A stretch of DNA of 64,000 nucleotides, taken from NCBI RefSeq assembly GCF_035920365.1, contig NZ_CP109150.1, positions 1,302,001 through 1,366,000 on the forward strand, written 5' to 3'. The position numbers and the translations under genes are program-made. A model generated the notes under the pieces. The model had not been told where the DNA came from. It saw nothing but the letters and a program-made list of their open reading frames with translations, and made no database searches. How positions within the stretch are numbered: position 1 is the first letter of the stretch; each line of letters starts with the position of its first letter. Shown here one piece after another: positions 25,672-34,881 of the stretch. The stretch is from Micromonospora sp. NBC_01740 (lineage in GTDB: Bacteria > Actinomycetota > Actinomycetes > Mycobacteriales > Micromonosporaceae).

Positions 25672-26739
25672 TCAGACCGGATCCGGCGCGAACAGTTCCT
25701 GCAACCAGCCGGGCACCGCGGCCGCGTACTCCGCGCGGGTCGGGTCGGCGCTGCGGAGGGCGCGGCGCCAGGAGAGCGCCCGGCTGACCCGGGTGACGCG
25801 GACGGCCAGGCGGGCCGCCTCGCGCAGCGTCGGCCGGTCGTGCCCGTCCGACCACGGCTCCAGGTAGGCGTCGCGCAGCCGCGTCAGCGCCGGGTCGCCC
25901 TCGGGCAGCCCGAACGCGTCCGCGACCGAGTTGAGCGTCACCAGCAGGGTGCCGAACGGATGGGCCACGGAGGCGTCGCCCCAGTCGAAGAAGCGGTGCC
26001 CGTCGCCGGCCACGAACACGTTGCCGTCGTGCAGGTCGTCGTGCTGGACGGTCGGCGTGAGGCCCGACGCGGCCAGCCGCCGGCAGTCCTCGGCGAAGGC
26101 GGGCCGGTGGGCGCGCAGCCGCCCGTACGCCTCGGCGGTGAGCCCGTCCGCCGCCCCGAGCAGCAGCGACTCCTCGTCGTCCAGCAACGCCTCGAACAGT
26201 TCCGGCAGCATCTCCGGCCGGTGGTCGGGCACGCCGAGGGCGAGCAGTTCGCCGGCCCCGGGCGCAACCACGCGCTGAAGGTCGGCGTACTCGGGCAGGA
26301 CCCGTTCCCAGCGGCTCAGCAGGCTCCGGTCGCCACCCAGCGCGTCGCGCAACGTCCGGCCGCCGTCGGGCAGCAGGGACCAGCCGCGCTCGGCGTCCAC
26401 GGCGACCGGGTCGAGCACCCGGCCGGGGGCGAGCCGGGCCAACGCGGCCAGCAGCGCCGCCTCGTACCGGGTGCCGGGGTTGTTCGCCTTGAACCAGACG
26501 TCGCCGGCGTCGGTCGGCACCCGCCAGACCAGCGACCAGGGTCGGACCCGCGGCTCGACCGGCCCGACGATCCGCCGCCCGAGCCGGCCGAGCTGGTCGC
26601 CGACCCAGCCGAGCGCGGCATCCCGCCAGTGCGGGTCCGCCCAGTCGACAGGTGGTGTGGTCGCCCGGTCGGCGCGTGGCGTGGTCGCCCGGTCGGCGGG
26701 CGGCGTGGTGGCGTCAGTCACGCCGGGCAACTCAGTCAC
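25672..26739 (-). CDS. Aminoglycoside phosphotransferase-family kinase
   Basis: The protein has up to 355 residues; GTG 26739 or GTG 26721 are possible starts. The catalytic loop VQHDDLHDGNVFV contains the conserved H-x-D-x4-N, and FFDWGDASVAHPF supplies the Mg-binding aspartate. WFKANNPGTRYEAALLAALA is the N-lobe lysine region. The family includes antibiotic, homoserine, choline and fructosamine kinases, so substrate is unknown and resistance should not be assumed. The N-terminus has three imperfect copies of an ATTPP-ADR unit, which looks like recent tandem duplication. Confidence 0.82.
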   Translation of the reverse strand: MTELPGVTDATTPPADRATTPRADRATTPPVDWADPHWRDAALGWVGDQLGRLGRRIVGPVEPRVRPWSLVWRVPTDAGDVWFKANNPGTRYEAALLAALARLAPGRVLDPVAVDAERGWSLLPDGGRTLRDALGGDRSLLSRWERVLPEYADLQRVVAPGAGELLALGVPDHRPEMLPELFEALLDDEESLLLGAADGLTAEAYGRLRAHRPAFAEDCRRLAASGLTPTVQHDDLHDGNVFVAGDGHRFFDWGDASVAHPFGTLLVTLNSVADAFGLPEGDPALTRLRDAYLEPWSDGHDRPTLREAARLAVRVTRVSRALSWRRALRSADPTRAEYAAAVPGWLQELFAPDPV

Positions 26740-26816
26740 GCCGGGCAACCTAGCCGCCGCCCGTGCCGCGGGACCACGGGTTTTCCCGTTGCCCCACGGC
26801 AGCTCGGCGGTGCGCC

Positions 26817-27989
26817 CTACAGCAGCTCGACGATGGTCGCGTTGGCCATGCCGCCGCCCTCGCACATCGTCTGGAGGCCGTAGCGGATGTCGTTGTCCCG
26901 CATGTGGGCGAGCATGGTGGTCATGATCCGGGCGCCGGATCCGCCGAGCGGGTGGCCGAGGGCGATCGCGCCGCCGCGCGGGTTGAGCCGCTCCGGGTCC
27001 GCCTCGGTCTCCGCCAGCCAGGCCAGCGGCACCGGCGCGAACGCCTCGTTCACCTCGTACACCCCGATCTCCTCGATGCCCAGCCCGGCGCGGCGCAGCG
27101 CCTTCGCGGTGGCCGGGATGGGCGCGGTGAGCATGGTGACGGGGTCGTCGGCGGCGACGACGGCGGTGTGCACGCGGGCCAGCGGGCGCAGGCCGTGCCG
27201 GCTGGCCCACTCGCTGGTGGTGACGGCGAGCGCCGCCGCGCCGTCGGAGATCTGCGACGCGGAGCCGGCGGTGACGACGCCGTCGGGGCGGAACGGGGTG
27301 GCCAGCTCGCCGAGCTTCTCCAGCGAGGTGTCCCGCCGGATGCCCTCGTCGGCGGCGAACTTGCCGCCGTCCGCCAGGGCGACCGGGGCGATCTCGGCGT
27401 CGAAGGCGCCGGCATCCTGCGCGGCGGCGGCCTTCTCGTGGCTGGCGAGGGCGAACTCGTCGAGCTGCGCGCGGGAGAAGCGCCAGCGCTCGGCGATCAG
27501 CTCCGCCCCGACGCCCTGGTTGAACGGCAGCGGCGCGTCGTCGGCGAAGCCCTCGACGCCGCGGTAGCGGTCGCGCAGCTGGTCGCTGAAGGGCGACCCG
27601 CCGGCCACGCTGGAGCCCATCGCGACCCGGGTCATCGACTCGACGCCACCGGCGACGACCAGGTCGGCCTGGCCGGAGAGGACGGTGGCGGCGGCGAAGT
27701 GCAGGGCCTGCTGGCTGGAGCCGCACTGCCGGTCGAGCGTGGTGCCGGGCACCGACTCGGGCCAGCCGGCGGCGAGCACGCCGTTGCGGGCGACGTTCCA
27801 CGACTGGTCGCCGACCTGGGAGACACAGCCCCAGACCACGTCGTCGACCTGCGCCGGGTCGATGCCGGTGCGCTCGGCGAGGGCACGCAGCACGTGCGCC
27901 GAGAGGTCGACCGGGTGCACGGCGGCCAGGCTGCCCTTGCGCCGCCCCACCGGGGTGCGTACCGCGCCGACGATGACTGCGTCACTCAT
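26817..27989 (-). CDS. Thiolase (acetyl-CoA C-acyltransferase)
   Basis: The protein has 390 residues from the ATG complementary to 27987-27989. Thiolase signatures are the acylated cysteine in TTLDRQCGSSQQALHF, the VNEAFAPVPLAW segment, the catalytic histidine in IALGHPLGGSGAR and the second cysteine in TMCEGGGMANA. It should cleave 3-ketoacyl-CoA in beta-oxidation or condense acyl-CoAs. It appears monocistronic; no hydratase or dehydrogenase gene adjoins, so chain-length preference cannot be inferred. Confidence 0.93.
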   Translation of the reverse strand: MSDAVIVGAVRTPVGRRKGSLAAVHPVDLSAHVLRALAERTGIDPAQVDDVVWGCVSQVGDQSWNVARNGVLAAGWPESVPGTTLDRQCGSSQQALHFAAATVLSGQADLVVAGGVESMTRVAMGSSVAGGSPFSDQLRDRYRGVEGFADDAPLPFNQGVGAELIAERWRFSRAQLDEFALASHEKAAAAQDAGAFDAEIAPVALADGGKFAADEGIRRDTSLEKLGELATPFRPDGVVTAGSASQISDGAAALAVTTSEWASRHGLRPLARVHTAVVAADDPVTMLTAPIPATAKALRRAGLGIEEIGVYEVNEAFAPVPLAWLAETEADPERLNPRGGAIALGHPLGGSGARIMTTMLAHMRDNDIRYGLQTMCEGGGMANATIVELL

Positions 27990-28077
27990 GACTACTCCCC
28001 GGTAACTTGGGCCGGCCCCGATCCTACGTCGTCGGCGGGTCGGGCGTCCTCCCCCGGTGCCCTGGCATGCTGAACGG

Positions 28078-28506
28078 ATGGCTGCACACCCGGCCCCGAC
28101 CCGGCAGTGGCGGGTGCCGCCCACCCTGCCGGCGCTCAAGCTGACCGGCGCGGTCGCGCTGCTCGCGCTGGCCCTGCTCCTCGACGGGAGCGACCCGATC
28201 CGGCTGGCGCTGGCCGTGCTCACGGCCGCCGCGCTTGCCGGCTGGGCCGCGCGCGACCTGGTCGCGCCCGTCCGGCTCGCGGTCGACCCGGACGGGATCA
28301 CGGTCGTCCGGGGCTTCGCGGGACACCGACGGCTGCCCTGGTCGGCCGTCGAGAAGGTGACCGTGGACCGCCGCGCACGGCGGGGCCTGACCAGCGAGCT
28401 GTTGGAGATCGACGCGGGGGAGTCGCTGCACCTCTTCGGCCGCCACGACCTCGGCGCGGACCCCGCCGAGGTGGCCGAGGCCCTGCGCGAGGCCCGCCCG
28501 CACTGA
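28078..28506 (+). CDS. PH-domain membrane protein
   Basis: The protein has 142 residues from ATG 28078. Two hydrophobic segments near residues 22-55 (LKLTGAVALLALALLLDG and LALAVLTAAALAGWAA) are followed by a bacterial PH-like beta domain (VRLAVDPDGITVVRGFAGHRRLPWSAVEKVTV). The type is common in actinobacteria (DUF2581/PH-associated small membrane proteins). Function is unknown. It lies between the divergent thiolase gene and the convergent rhomboid gene. Confidence 0.75.
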   Translation: MAAHPAPTRQWRVPPTLPALKLTGAVALLALALLLDGSDPIRLALAVLTAAALAGWAARDLVAPVRLAVDPDGITVVRGFAGHRRLPWSAVEKVTVDRRARRGLTSELLEIDAGESLHLFGRHDLGADPAEVAEALREARPH

Positions 28507-28532
28507 GCGGGCCCGCGCATCCGGGCGGAGGG

Positions 28533-29450
28533 TCAGCCGCCGACGATGGCCGCGGTACGGACCATGGCCAGGCCGATCAACGCCACCACGATCAACGCGC
28601 CGCCCGCGAACTGCACCAGCGTCCGGCGCGACCGTGGGGCGTACGCGAACACGAGCGCCAGCAGCGCGCCGACCACCAGGCCGCCCAGGTGCCCGGGAAT
28701 CGAGATGCCCGGCACGGTGAACGTGAAGACCAGGTTGATCACCAGGACGGGGAGCACCTGGGAGATGTCCCGCCCCATCTTCCGTTCGATGACCACCAGC
28801 GCGGCGAACAGGCCGAAGATCGACGTGGAGGCGCCGGCGGTGAGTTGGTTCTCGGCGCTGAACAGGTAGGCGGCGACGTTCCCGCCCAGCCCGGCGACCA
28901 GGTAGAGCGTCAGGAACCGCAGCGGCCCGAGGCTGGCCTCCAGCGACCGGCCGAGCACCCACAGTGCCCACATGTTCAGCAGCAGGTGGACCACGCCGTA
29001 GTGCAGGAACATCGCGGTGACCAGGCGGTACCACTCGCCCTCGGCGATGCCGCCGACAGTGCCGTCCGGGAAGAGCGCGCCGCCGAGCACCGAGCCCCAG
29101 TCGGTCAGCGGCGTGCTGCCGCCCATCAGACCGCCGAAGCCGGAGCCGCCGACCGCCGCGTCCCCGCCCCGGTCGGAGGCGATGGAGAGCAGCATCATCA
29201 GCACGTTGAGCGCGATCAGCGCCTTGGTGACGTAGCCGTGGCGGCCGGCGGCACCGCCACCGAAGGCGGTACGCGCCGGCCGCACGCTACGACGTCCCTC
29301 CGCCACGCACTCCGGGCACTGGAACCCGACCGACGCCTCCCGCATGCAGTCCGGGCAGATCGGCCGGTCGCAGCGGGTGCAGCGGACGTAGGTCTCCCGG
29401 TCGGGGTGCCGGTAGCAGACCGGGGTGGTGGGTGGTGACTCGCTCACCAC
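28533..29450 (-). CDS. Rhomboid-family intramembrane serine protease
   Basis: The protein has 305 residues from GTG 29450. The N-terminus is a cytosolic zinc-ribbon/B-box-like unit (CYRHPDRETYVRCTRCDRPICPDC and CPEC). Six or seven membrane helices follow, with the catalytic serine in AGASTSIFGLFAALV and histidine in PGHLGGLVVGALL. The FLHYGVVHLLLNMWALWVLG helix supplies the conserved HxxxN region. Such enzymes cleave membrane-protein substrates within the bilayer. A long glycine-rich loop lies between helices 1 and 2. Confidence 0.93.
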   Translation of the reverse strand: MVSESPPTTPVCYRHPDRETYVRCTRCDRPICPDCMREASVGFQCPECVAEGRRSVRPARTAFGGGAAGRHGYVTKALIALNVLMMLLSIASDRGGDAAVGGSGFGGLMGGSTPLTDWGSVLGGALFPDGTVGGIAEGEWYRLVTAMFLHYGVVHLLLNMWALWVLGRSLEASLGPLRFLTLYLVAGLGGNVAAYLFSAENQLTAGASTSIFGLFAALVVIERKMGRDISQVLPVLVINLVFTFTVPGISIPGHLGGLVVGALLALVFAYAPRSRRTLVQFAGGALIVVALIGLAMVRTAAIVGG

Positions 29451-29541
29451 GCCAGCCCGCCGTCGCGGATCGCGCGGACCACCAACCGGTTCCGGCCCTC
29501 GGAGCGCTCAGTCATGTCGGCAAAGGTACCTCGCGGACCGC

Positions 29542-30072
29542 TCAGGCAGCGGTCCGCTCGATCTCGACCCGCTCGATGACGACGTCCTGCAGCGGCCGGT
29601 CGTTCGGACCGGTCGGGGTGTTGGCGATCGCGTCGACGACCTTCACGGACTGCTCGTCGGCCACCTTCCCGAAGATGGTGTGCCGGTTGTTCAGGTGCGG
29701 CGTCGGCGACACGGTGATGAAGAACTGCGAGCCGTTGGTGCCCGGCCCGGCGTTCGCCATCGCCAGCAGGTACGGCTGGTCGAAGCGCAGCTCCGGGTGA
29801 AACTCGTCACCGAACTTGTAGCCCGGGCCACCGCGCCCGGTGCCGGTCGGGTCGCCCATCTGGATCATGAAGCCGCTGATCACCCGGTGCGAGATCGTGC
29901 CGTCGTAGTACGGCCCGTTGCCCGGCTGACCCGTACGCGGGTCGATGTATTCGCGGTTGCCCTCCGCCAGCTCGACGAAGTTCTTCACGGTCTTCGGGGC
30001 GTGGTTCTGGAAGAGCTCCAGCCGGATCGGGCCAGCGTTGGTGTGCAAGGTGGCGTAGACAGCCTCGGCCAC
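29542..30072 (-). CDS. Peptidyl-prolyl cis-trans isomerase (cyclophilin)
   Basis: The protein has 176 residues and no signal peptide, so it is cytosolic. Cyclophilin active-site residues are visible: the arginine and phenylalanine of GTISHRVISGFMIQMGDPT, the glutamine/phenylalanine block NGSQFFITVSPTPHLNNRHTIFGKV and MANAGPGTNGS. It accelerates proline isomerisation during folding. It lies just upstream (minus strand) of the rhomboid gene and is divergent from the charged protein gene at 30190. Confidence 0.95.
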   Translation of the reverse strand: MAEAVYATLHTNAGPIRLELFQNHAPKTVKNFVELAEGNREYIDPRTGQPGNGPYYDGTISHRVISGFMIQMGDPTGTGRGGPGYKFGDEFHPELRFDQPYLLAMANAGPGTNGSQFFITVSPTPHLNNRHTIFGKVADEQSVKVVDAIANTPTGPNDRPLQDVVIERVEIERTAA

Positions 30073-30189
30073 GGGTACTCCTCACTCGTTGGTCAGTTCC
30101 ATGCGGATCCTCCCATGTGCCCGATCTGGCAGTGCGGAGGCATCCGAAGGTGGAGGATGACGAAGGAACAACTCCCAGGAGGTGGGACC

Positions 30190-30969
30190 GTGTTTGGAAT
30201 CGGGCGGCGTAAGACCCAGGGGCAGCTGGCCAAGGTAGAGCTGAACCAGGGCCTCGGTCACCTGAGGCAGGCCGCGACGTACGCCGCGAGGGGTGCCGGC
30301 GCCACCGTCGCCCCGCGGGTCCAGGCGGCCCGGGGCGCCGTCGCGCCGACGGCCGTCATCGTGCGCGACCGCGCGTCCAGCGGCCTCGCGTCCACGGTCG
30401 CCGCGCTCGCGCCGCTGGCCCTGGCCGTCCGCAAGGCGCAGGCCGAGGCGGCGGGCAAGGCGGTCACCGGCAGGAAGGCCCTGGCAGCCAAGCAGGTCGC
30501 GGCCGGCAGGAAGGTCAAGGCGAAGAACATGAAGGCTTCCCGGAAGAAGAGCTCCCGGCGGGGCGGGTCCATGATGACCGGTCTGCTCGCGGCCGGCGCG
30601 GTGGCCGGGGTCGCCGCGGTGGCGATGCGGCGGCGCCGGGAGCAGCAGGAGTGGGCCGAGTACGACCCGACCCGCACCCTGGAGCCGATGCGCGACGAGG
30701 TGGAGACCATGGAGATCCGGACCCCGGTGACCGACGCCTCGACGGTGTCGAGCGGTTCGGGCGTGGCCGGCGGCCCGACCGGCGCCGGCAGCTCGGCGGT
30801 GGCCGGCGGCGACAGCGCCTCCACCACCACCCCCGGCAAGCAGCCGACGGTCCACGCGACGGACAAGGTCCCGTCGGTGGCCGAGGGCGCCAAGGACACC
30901 TCGGGCCGCCCGGCGGACGACCTGACCGAGGCGCTCGGCAAGGGCGGCGCCAAGAACGGCCGCCGCTGA
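30190..30969 (+). CDS. DUF5324-like membrane protein, lysine/alanine-rich
   Basis: The protein has 259 residues. GTG 30190 is chosen because AGGAGGT at 30176-30182 lies directly upstream. The N-terminal half is Ala/Lys/Arg-rich amphipathic helix (AATYAARGAGATVAPRVQAA, AKQVAAGRKVKAKNMKASRK). A single hydrophobic segment (MMTGLLAAGAVAGVAAVAM) follows at about residue 125, then an acidic low-complexity tail rich in Ser, Thr and Gly. It resembles DUF5324 proteins of actinobacteria. Function is unknown; a membrane-linked, nucleic-acid- or envelope-associated role is possible from the charge pattern. Confidence 0.65.
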   Translation: MFGIGRRKTQGQLAKVELNQGLGHLRQAATYAARGAGATVAPRVQAARGAVAPTAVIVRDRASSGLASTVAALAPLALAVRKAQAEAAGKAVTGRKALAAKQVAAGRKVKAKNMKASRKKSSRRGGSMMTGLLAAGAVAGVAAVAMRRRREQQEWAEYDPTRTLEPMRDEVETMEIRTPVTDASTVSSGSGVAGGPTGAGSSAVAGGDSASTTTPGKQPTVHATDKVPSVAEGAKDTSGRPADDLTEALGKGGAKNGRR

Positions 30970-31095
30970 CACCCCTGTCGGTTCCGGAAAGCGCCGGCGA
31001 AGCGGCTCCCCGCCGCACCGCCGGCGCTTCCGCGCCCGGCGGGGCCACGGCGCCCGGTCCGCGCCCGGCGGCGGCTGCGCGTCAGGCCCGGACCG

Positions 31096-32235
31096 TCAGA
31101 GCCAGCCGTTGCGGCGGAACCAGCGGTAGAGGGCCAGCGAGATCGCGAGCATCAGGGCGAGCACGACCGGATAGCCGTACGTCATCCGCAGCTCGGGCAT
31201 GACCTCGAAGTTCATCCCGTAGATGCCGGCGATGGCGGTCCACACGGCCGCGATGGCGGCCCACGCCGCGATCTTGCGCATGTCGTTGTTCTGGTCGACC
31301 GTGACCTGGGCCAGCCGCGCCTGGAGGATCGAGTTGAGCAGGTCGTCGTAGGAGTTGACCTGCTCGACGGTGCGGCTCAGGTGGTCCTGCACGTCGCGGA
31401 AGTAGCGGCGGATCTCCTTCGGCACGTCGCGGTTCATCTGCGCGGTGAGCGTCATCAGCGGGCGTTGCAACGGCATGACCGCCCGCTTGAACTCCACCAG
31501 TTCCCGCTTCATCTGGTAGATCCGCTGGATCCGGCCGGTGGACTGGCGGTCGAACACGTCGGCCTCCAGCGTGTCGAGGTCGTCCTCCAGCCGGTCGGCG
31601 ACCTCCAGGTAGATGTCCACCACCCGGTCGGTGACCGCGTACGCCACCGCCCAGGGCCCCTGGAGCAGCAGGTCCTGCTTCGTCTCCAGGTCGGCGCGGA
31701 CGGGGGCCAGCCGGCAGGCGTCCCCGTGCCGCACGCTGATCAGGAAGTTCGGGCCGATGAAGAGCATCACCTGGCCGGTCTCGACGACCTCGGAGTGCTC
31801 GGTCAGCTCGGCGTGCTCGCAGTACCGGGCGGTCCGCAGCACCAGGAAGCTGACCTCGCCGAACTGCTCCAGCTTGGGGCGCTGCTGCGCCTTCACCGCG
31901 TCCTCGACGGCCAGTTCGTGCAGCCCGTACGTGGCGGCGATGGCGGTCATCTCGGCCAGCTCCGGCTCGTGCAGACCGAGCCAGACGAAGCCGTGCTCCT
32001 CGCGGCGGGCCGCGGCGAGCGCCTCGGCGTACCGCCAGTCGCCGGGCTGCCGGCGGCCGTCCACGTAGAGGGCGCAGTCGACCACCGCGCTGCGCTGCGG
32101 GCCGGTCGGCGGGGACGCCTGCTGGGGGGTGTCGGAGTTGAGCCGGCGGGTCATCGCCCGCACCGGCGCCACCCAGTCCCGGGGCCTGAGCACCCGTCCG
32201 CCGTTCGACGCGGTCGTCCGCTCCCGGTCCGTCAT
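31096..32235 (-). CDS. corA: CorA-type magnesium/cobalt transporter
   Basis: The protein has 379 residues from the ATG complementary to 32233-32235, preferred because GGGGAGGGGGC lies just upstream; a start at 32292 would add an unlikely extension. A large cytosolic alpha/beta and coiled-coil domain (GLHELAVEDAVKAQQRPKLEQFGEV) is followed by two C-terminal helices. The pore signature GMN appears in IAGIYGMNFEVMPEL. It forms a pentameric Mg2+ channel. The C-terminal tail RWFRRNGWL is basic and cytosolic. Confidence 0.95.
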   Translation of the reverse strand: MTDRERTTASNGGRVLRPRDWVAPVRAMTRRLNSDTPQQASPPTGPQRSAVVDCALYVDGRRQPGDWRYAEALAAARREEHGFVWLGLHEPELAEMTAIAATYGLHELAVEDAVKAQQRPKLEQFGEVSFLVLRTARYCEHAELTEHSEVVETGQVMLFIGPNFLISVRHGDACRLAPVRADLETKQDLLLQGPWAVAYAVTDRVVDIYLEVADRLEDDLDTLEADVFDRQSTGRIQRIYQMKRELVEFKRAVMPLQRPLMTLTAQMNRDVPKEIRRYFRDVQDHLSRTVEQVNSYDDLLNSILQARLAQVTVDQNNDMRKIAAWAAIAAVWTAIAGIYGMNFEVMPELRMTYGYPVVLALMLAISLALYRWFRRNGWL

Positions 32236-32527
32236 CACGCCCCCTCCCCACGCGCTGCCGCCGGTGAACAGTACGCCGCCGTCGATGATCACCGCCGGTG
32301 ACGATCGGCGGGAGGGTGGCGCCGGGTGGGCCGGGTCGCTTCAGGGGGGTGAGGGGACGACACGGCCCACCCGGCGCCCTTTGGGGGCGGGGGTTGTGCT
32401 GGTCGCGCCGCCCCACGTGCCGCCGGTCGGGCTGGCCCGGTCCCGTCGCCGGGCGCGGCGGGGGCCGGCACCGGGCGGTGAGTTCCGCTACACGTGGTGA
32501 GTGACGCTCGCAGCATTGTGGGCCGTC

Positions 32528-32557
32528 GGCCGCCCCGGCGGGAGTCCCGGGGCGGCC
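32528..32557 (-). terminator. GC-rich hairpin terminator
   Basis: GGCCGCCCCGG (32528-32538) pairs perfectly with CCGGGGCGGCC (32547-32557) around an eight-base loop. It lies 35 bases after the aminotransferase stop. The surrounding 32236-32591 stretch (356 bases) holds no gene that I can support. Confidence 0.65.
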
Positions 32558-32591
32558 ACGATCGTCCAACTGTCAGGAATCTGACAGAAAT

Positions 32592-33686
32592 TCAGCTCCG
32601 TACGGCCGCCATGGCCTCCGCCAGGCGCCGCACGCCCTCGTCGATGCGGTCGGCGGTCACCGCCGAGTACGCCAGCCGCAGGGCGTGCCGCCCGCCGTCG
32701 ACGACGAAGTCACTGCCCTTGACCACGGCGACCCCGCGCTCGGCGGCGGCCGGCGCGAGCCTGTCGACCTCGACGTCCTCGGGCAGCTCGACCCAGAGGA
32801 AGTAGCCGCCGTCCGGCTCCACGAACCGGGCCTCCGGGATGTGCCGGCGCAGGGACTCGGCCAGCACCCGGGCCCGCTCGCCGAGCGCGGCGCGCACGGT
32901 CTCGATGGAGCGCTCGATGTCGCCGGAGACGCAGAACTGGTGCACGATCGCCTCGGAGACCATGCCCGGCGAGATGTAGAGGCTGGTCGCCTTCTTCGCG
33001 ATGTCGCCGATCAGGTCCGCCGGACCCACCAGGTAGCCGACCCGTACCCCCGGGCAGACCGTCTTGGTGAAGCTGGAGGCATGCACCACCACGTTGCGGG
33101 TGTCCAGCGAGAGCATCGACGGCAGCGCCTCGCCCCGGAACCGGATGTCGGCGTACGGGTCGTCCTCGAAGATCGTGAACTCGTACTCGGCAGCGAGGTC
33201 GAGCAGCTCCCGGCGCTTCTCCAGGCTCAGCGTCACGCCGGCCGGGTTCTGGTAGTTCGGGATGACGTGCGCCAGCCGGGGACGCACCCCGGACTCCAGC
33301 AGCTTGCGCAGCTCGGCGGTGTCGAGCCCGTCCGGCTGGATGGAGACGCCGTGCAGCTCGCTGCCCATCCGCTGGAGGTTGAGCAGCGTACGGTCGTACG
33401 TCGGACGCTCCACCACCACCGCGTCGCCGGGGCGGACCAGGTGGTCGAAGAGGAACGCGTCCGCCTGCAACGACCCGTTGGTGATCAGCACCTGGTCGGC
33501 GGAGACCCCGTGCTTCTCGGCGATCCACTTCCGCAGCGGGAGGTAGCCGACGGAGGTGCCGTACGCGGTCACCCCGGCGGGGTCGGCGTCGAACGCGCGG
33601 ACGGCGGCGGCCTTGAGCCCCTCGACATCGACGATGTCCAGCGAGGGAGCGCCACGGGCGAAGGAGATCAGCTGCTCGGCGGTCAT
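32592..33686 (-). CDS. PLP-dependent aminotransferase (fold type I, 2-aminoadipate/MocR-like)
   Basis: The protein has 364 residues. PLP-binding features: the Schiff-base lysine in VVHASSFTKTVCPGVRVGYL, VIPNYQNPAGVTLSLEKR (Asn and Tyr contacts), FTIFEDDPYADIRF (aspartate to pyridine N) and the terminal arginine in HALRLAYSAV. The length and the order of motifs match multifunctional alpha-aminoadipate/branched-chain aminotransferases such as LysN; no GntR DNA-binding domain is attached. The amino-acid substrate is not determinable. The gene stands alone on the minus strand. Confidence 0.9.
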   Translation of the reverse strand: MTAEQLISFARGAPSLDIVDVEGLKAAAVRAFDADPAGVTAYGTSVGYLPLRKWIAEKHGVSADQVLITNGSLQADAFLFDHLVRPGDAVVVERPTYDRTLLNLQRMGSELHGVSIQPDGLDTAELRKLLESGVRPRLAHVIPNYQNPAGVTLSLEKRRELLDLAAEYEFTIFEDDPYADIRFRGEALPSMLSLDTRNVVVHASSFTKTVCPGVRVGYLVGPADLIGDIAKKATSLYISPGMVSEAIVHQFCVSGDIERSIETVRAALGERARVLAESLRRHIPEARFVEPDGGYFLWVELPEDVEVDRLAPAAAERGVAVVKGSDFVVDGGRHALRLAYSAVTADRIDEGVRRLAEAMAAVRS

Positions 33687-33792
33687 GGCTGTTCAGCGTA
33701 CGGAAGGCAACGGGGTGCGCGCGGAAGGCACGGCGATGTCCGCATCCTGAGCCACCGGGACGGGTGACCGGCGTCGACCGGTCGGCGACAGG

Positions 33793-34251
33793 TCAGACCG
33801 GAAGGCCGAGCGGGTCGTGCTGCGCTTCCCGGGAGAGCCCGTCAACGTGCAGGCCGAGCGCCGCGATGAGCTGCCCCCAGTCGAAGTAGGACCGCCAGGC
33901 CGCGATCCGTCCGCGCCGGACCCGGACGACGTCGACCACGTCCCAGCTCACCAGCCGGCCGGTCGGCGCGACGGTGCCGAACGGGGTGTGCAGCACCCCC
34001 GTGTGGGTGCCGGTCAGCCGCTGCTCGACGGCAGCGCCGCCGGCCGTCTGCACCGACCCGAGCGGGTCGACGAACAGGTCCGGGAAAGCCCCGGTCCAGG
34101 TGCGCAGCAGGGCGGGCAACTCGATCGGACGCACCGTGACACCGGGCATCGAGTAGAAGGCGTCGGCCGCGTAGAGGTCCGGCAGCCGGGCCACGTCCCG
34201 CCGCAGGAGCATCGCGTACTGCTGCTCGACCAGCCGATCCGCGCCACGCAT
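33793..34251 (-). CDS. SnoaL-like / NTF2-fold ester-cyclase-type protein
   Basis: The protein has 152 residues from an ATG preceded by GGAGG at five bases. One NTF2-like alpha+beta barrel: ADRLVEQQYAMLLRRDVARLPDLYAADAFYSMPG, WTGAFPDLFVDPLGSV, GVLHTPFGTVAPTGRLVSWDVVDVVRVRRGRIAAWRSYFD, which is the PF07366/PF12680 pattern. Members include polyketide cyclases and many proteins of unknown role. With no polyketide genes nearby, a biosynthetic function is not supported. It is transcribed away from the Nudix gene. Confidence 0.75.
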   Translation of the reverse strand: MRGADRLVEQQYAMLLRRDVARLPDLYAADAFYSMPGVTVRPIELPALLRTWTGAFPDLFVDPLGSVQTAGGAAVEQRLTGTHTGVLHTPFGTVAPTGRLVSWDVVDVVRVRRGRIAAWRSYFDWGQLIAALGLHVDGLSREAQHDPLGLPV

Positions 34252-34431
34252 GAGGACCTCCGTCGCGGGTCACGGCCCGTCCGTGCCCGCACGGAATCCT
34301 TACCCGTCGATCGGCCCGCCACACCATCGCGCGTGCCGGCGTTCCGGCCGGCCCGGCCATCGGGGCCGCCCACGCACCGGCGACGAGGCCGGGCGTCGCC
34401 GGAGGGGGCCACCGCTCGCTACTGTCGTGGC

Positions 34432-34881
34432 GTGTCCACCGAGCCTCTACGCTGCGCCGGCGCGCTGATCGTCGACGACGACGGTCGACTCTTCGTCCAG
34501 CGACGGTCTCCCCACCGGCGCATCTTTCCCAACTGCTGGGACATCGTCGGCGGCCATCTGGAACCGGGCGAGGACTGGATGGACGCGCTGCGCCGGGAGG
34601 TGACCGAGGAGACCGGCTGGACGGTGTCGCACGTGCTCGGCCACGTCGGGGAGTACCGCTACGTCGCCGACGACGGCCTGGCCCGCGTCGAGCGCGACTG
34701 GCTGGTCCGGGTCGACGGCGACCTGGCCCGGCCGACGCTGGAGGCGGGCAAGCACACCGAGTTCCGGTGGCTCGCCGCCGACGAGCTGGACCTGCTCGAC
34801 GAGCACCGCGACGTCAACGACGGCCTCATCCGCCGGATCGCGGCCGAAGGCTTCGCCGCCCTGCGTTCGATCGGTCTGTGA
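34432..34881 (+). CDS. Nudix hydrolase
   Basis: The protein has 149 residues from GTG 34432, without a clear ribosome binding site and possibly leaderless. The Nudix box is complete: G(G)HLEPGE-x7-REVTEETGW, with the catalytic glutamates in REVTEE. LFVQRRSPHRRIFPNCWDIVGGH is typical of enzymes acting on nucleoside diphosphate-X or isopentenyl-type substrates. Its stop overlaps the start of the next gene (GTGA), so the two are coupled. Confidence 0.9.
   Translation: MSTEPLRCAGALIVDDDGRLFVQRRSPHRRIFPNCWDIVGGHLEPGEDWMDALRREVTEETGWTVSHVLGHVGEYRYVADDGLARVERDWLVRVDGDLARPTLEAGKHTEFRWLAADELDLLDEHRDVNDGLIRRIAAEGFAALRSIGL

Noticed and set aside
25672..26739. Aminoglycoside resistance gene
   Set aside because: The fold is shared by many kinases; nothing in sequence or context points to antibiotic substrates.
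33793..34251. Polyketide cyclase of a polyketide cluster
   Set aside because: No polyketide synthase genes in the window; the NTF2/SnoaL fold has many unrelated roles.
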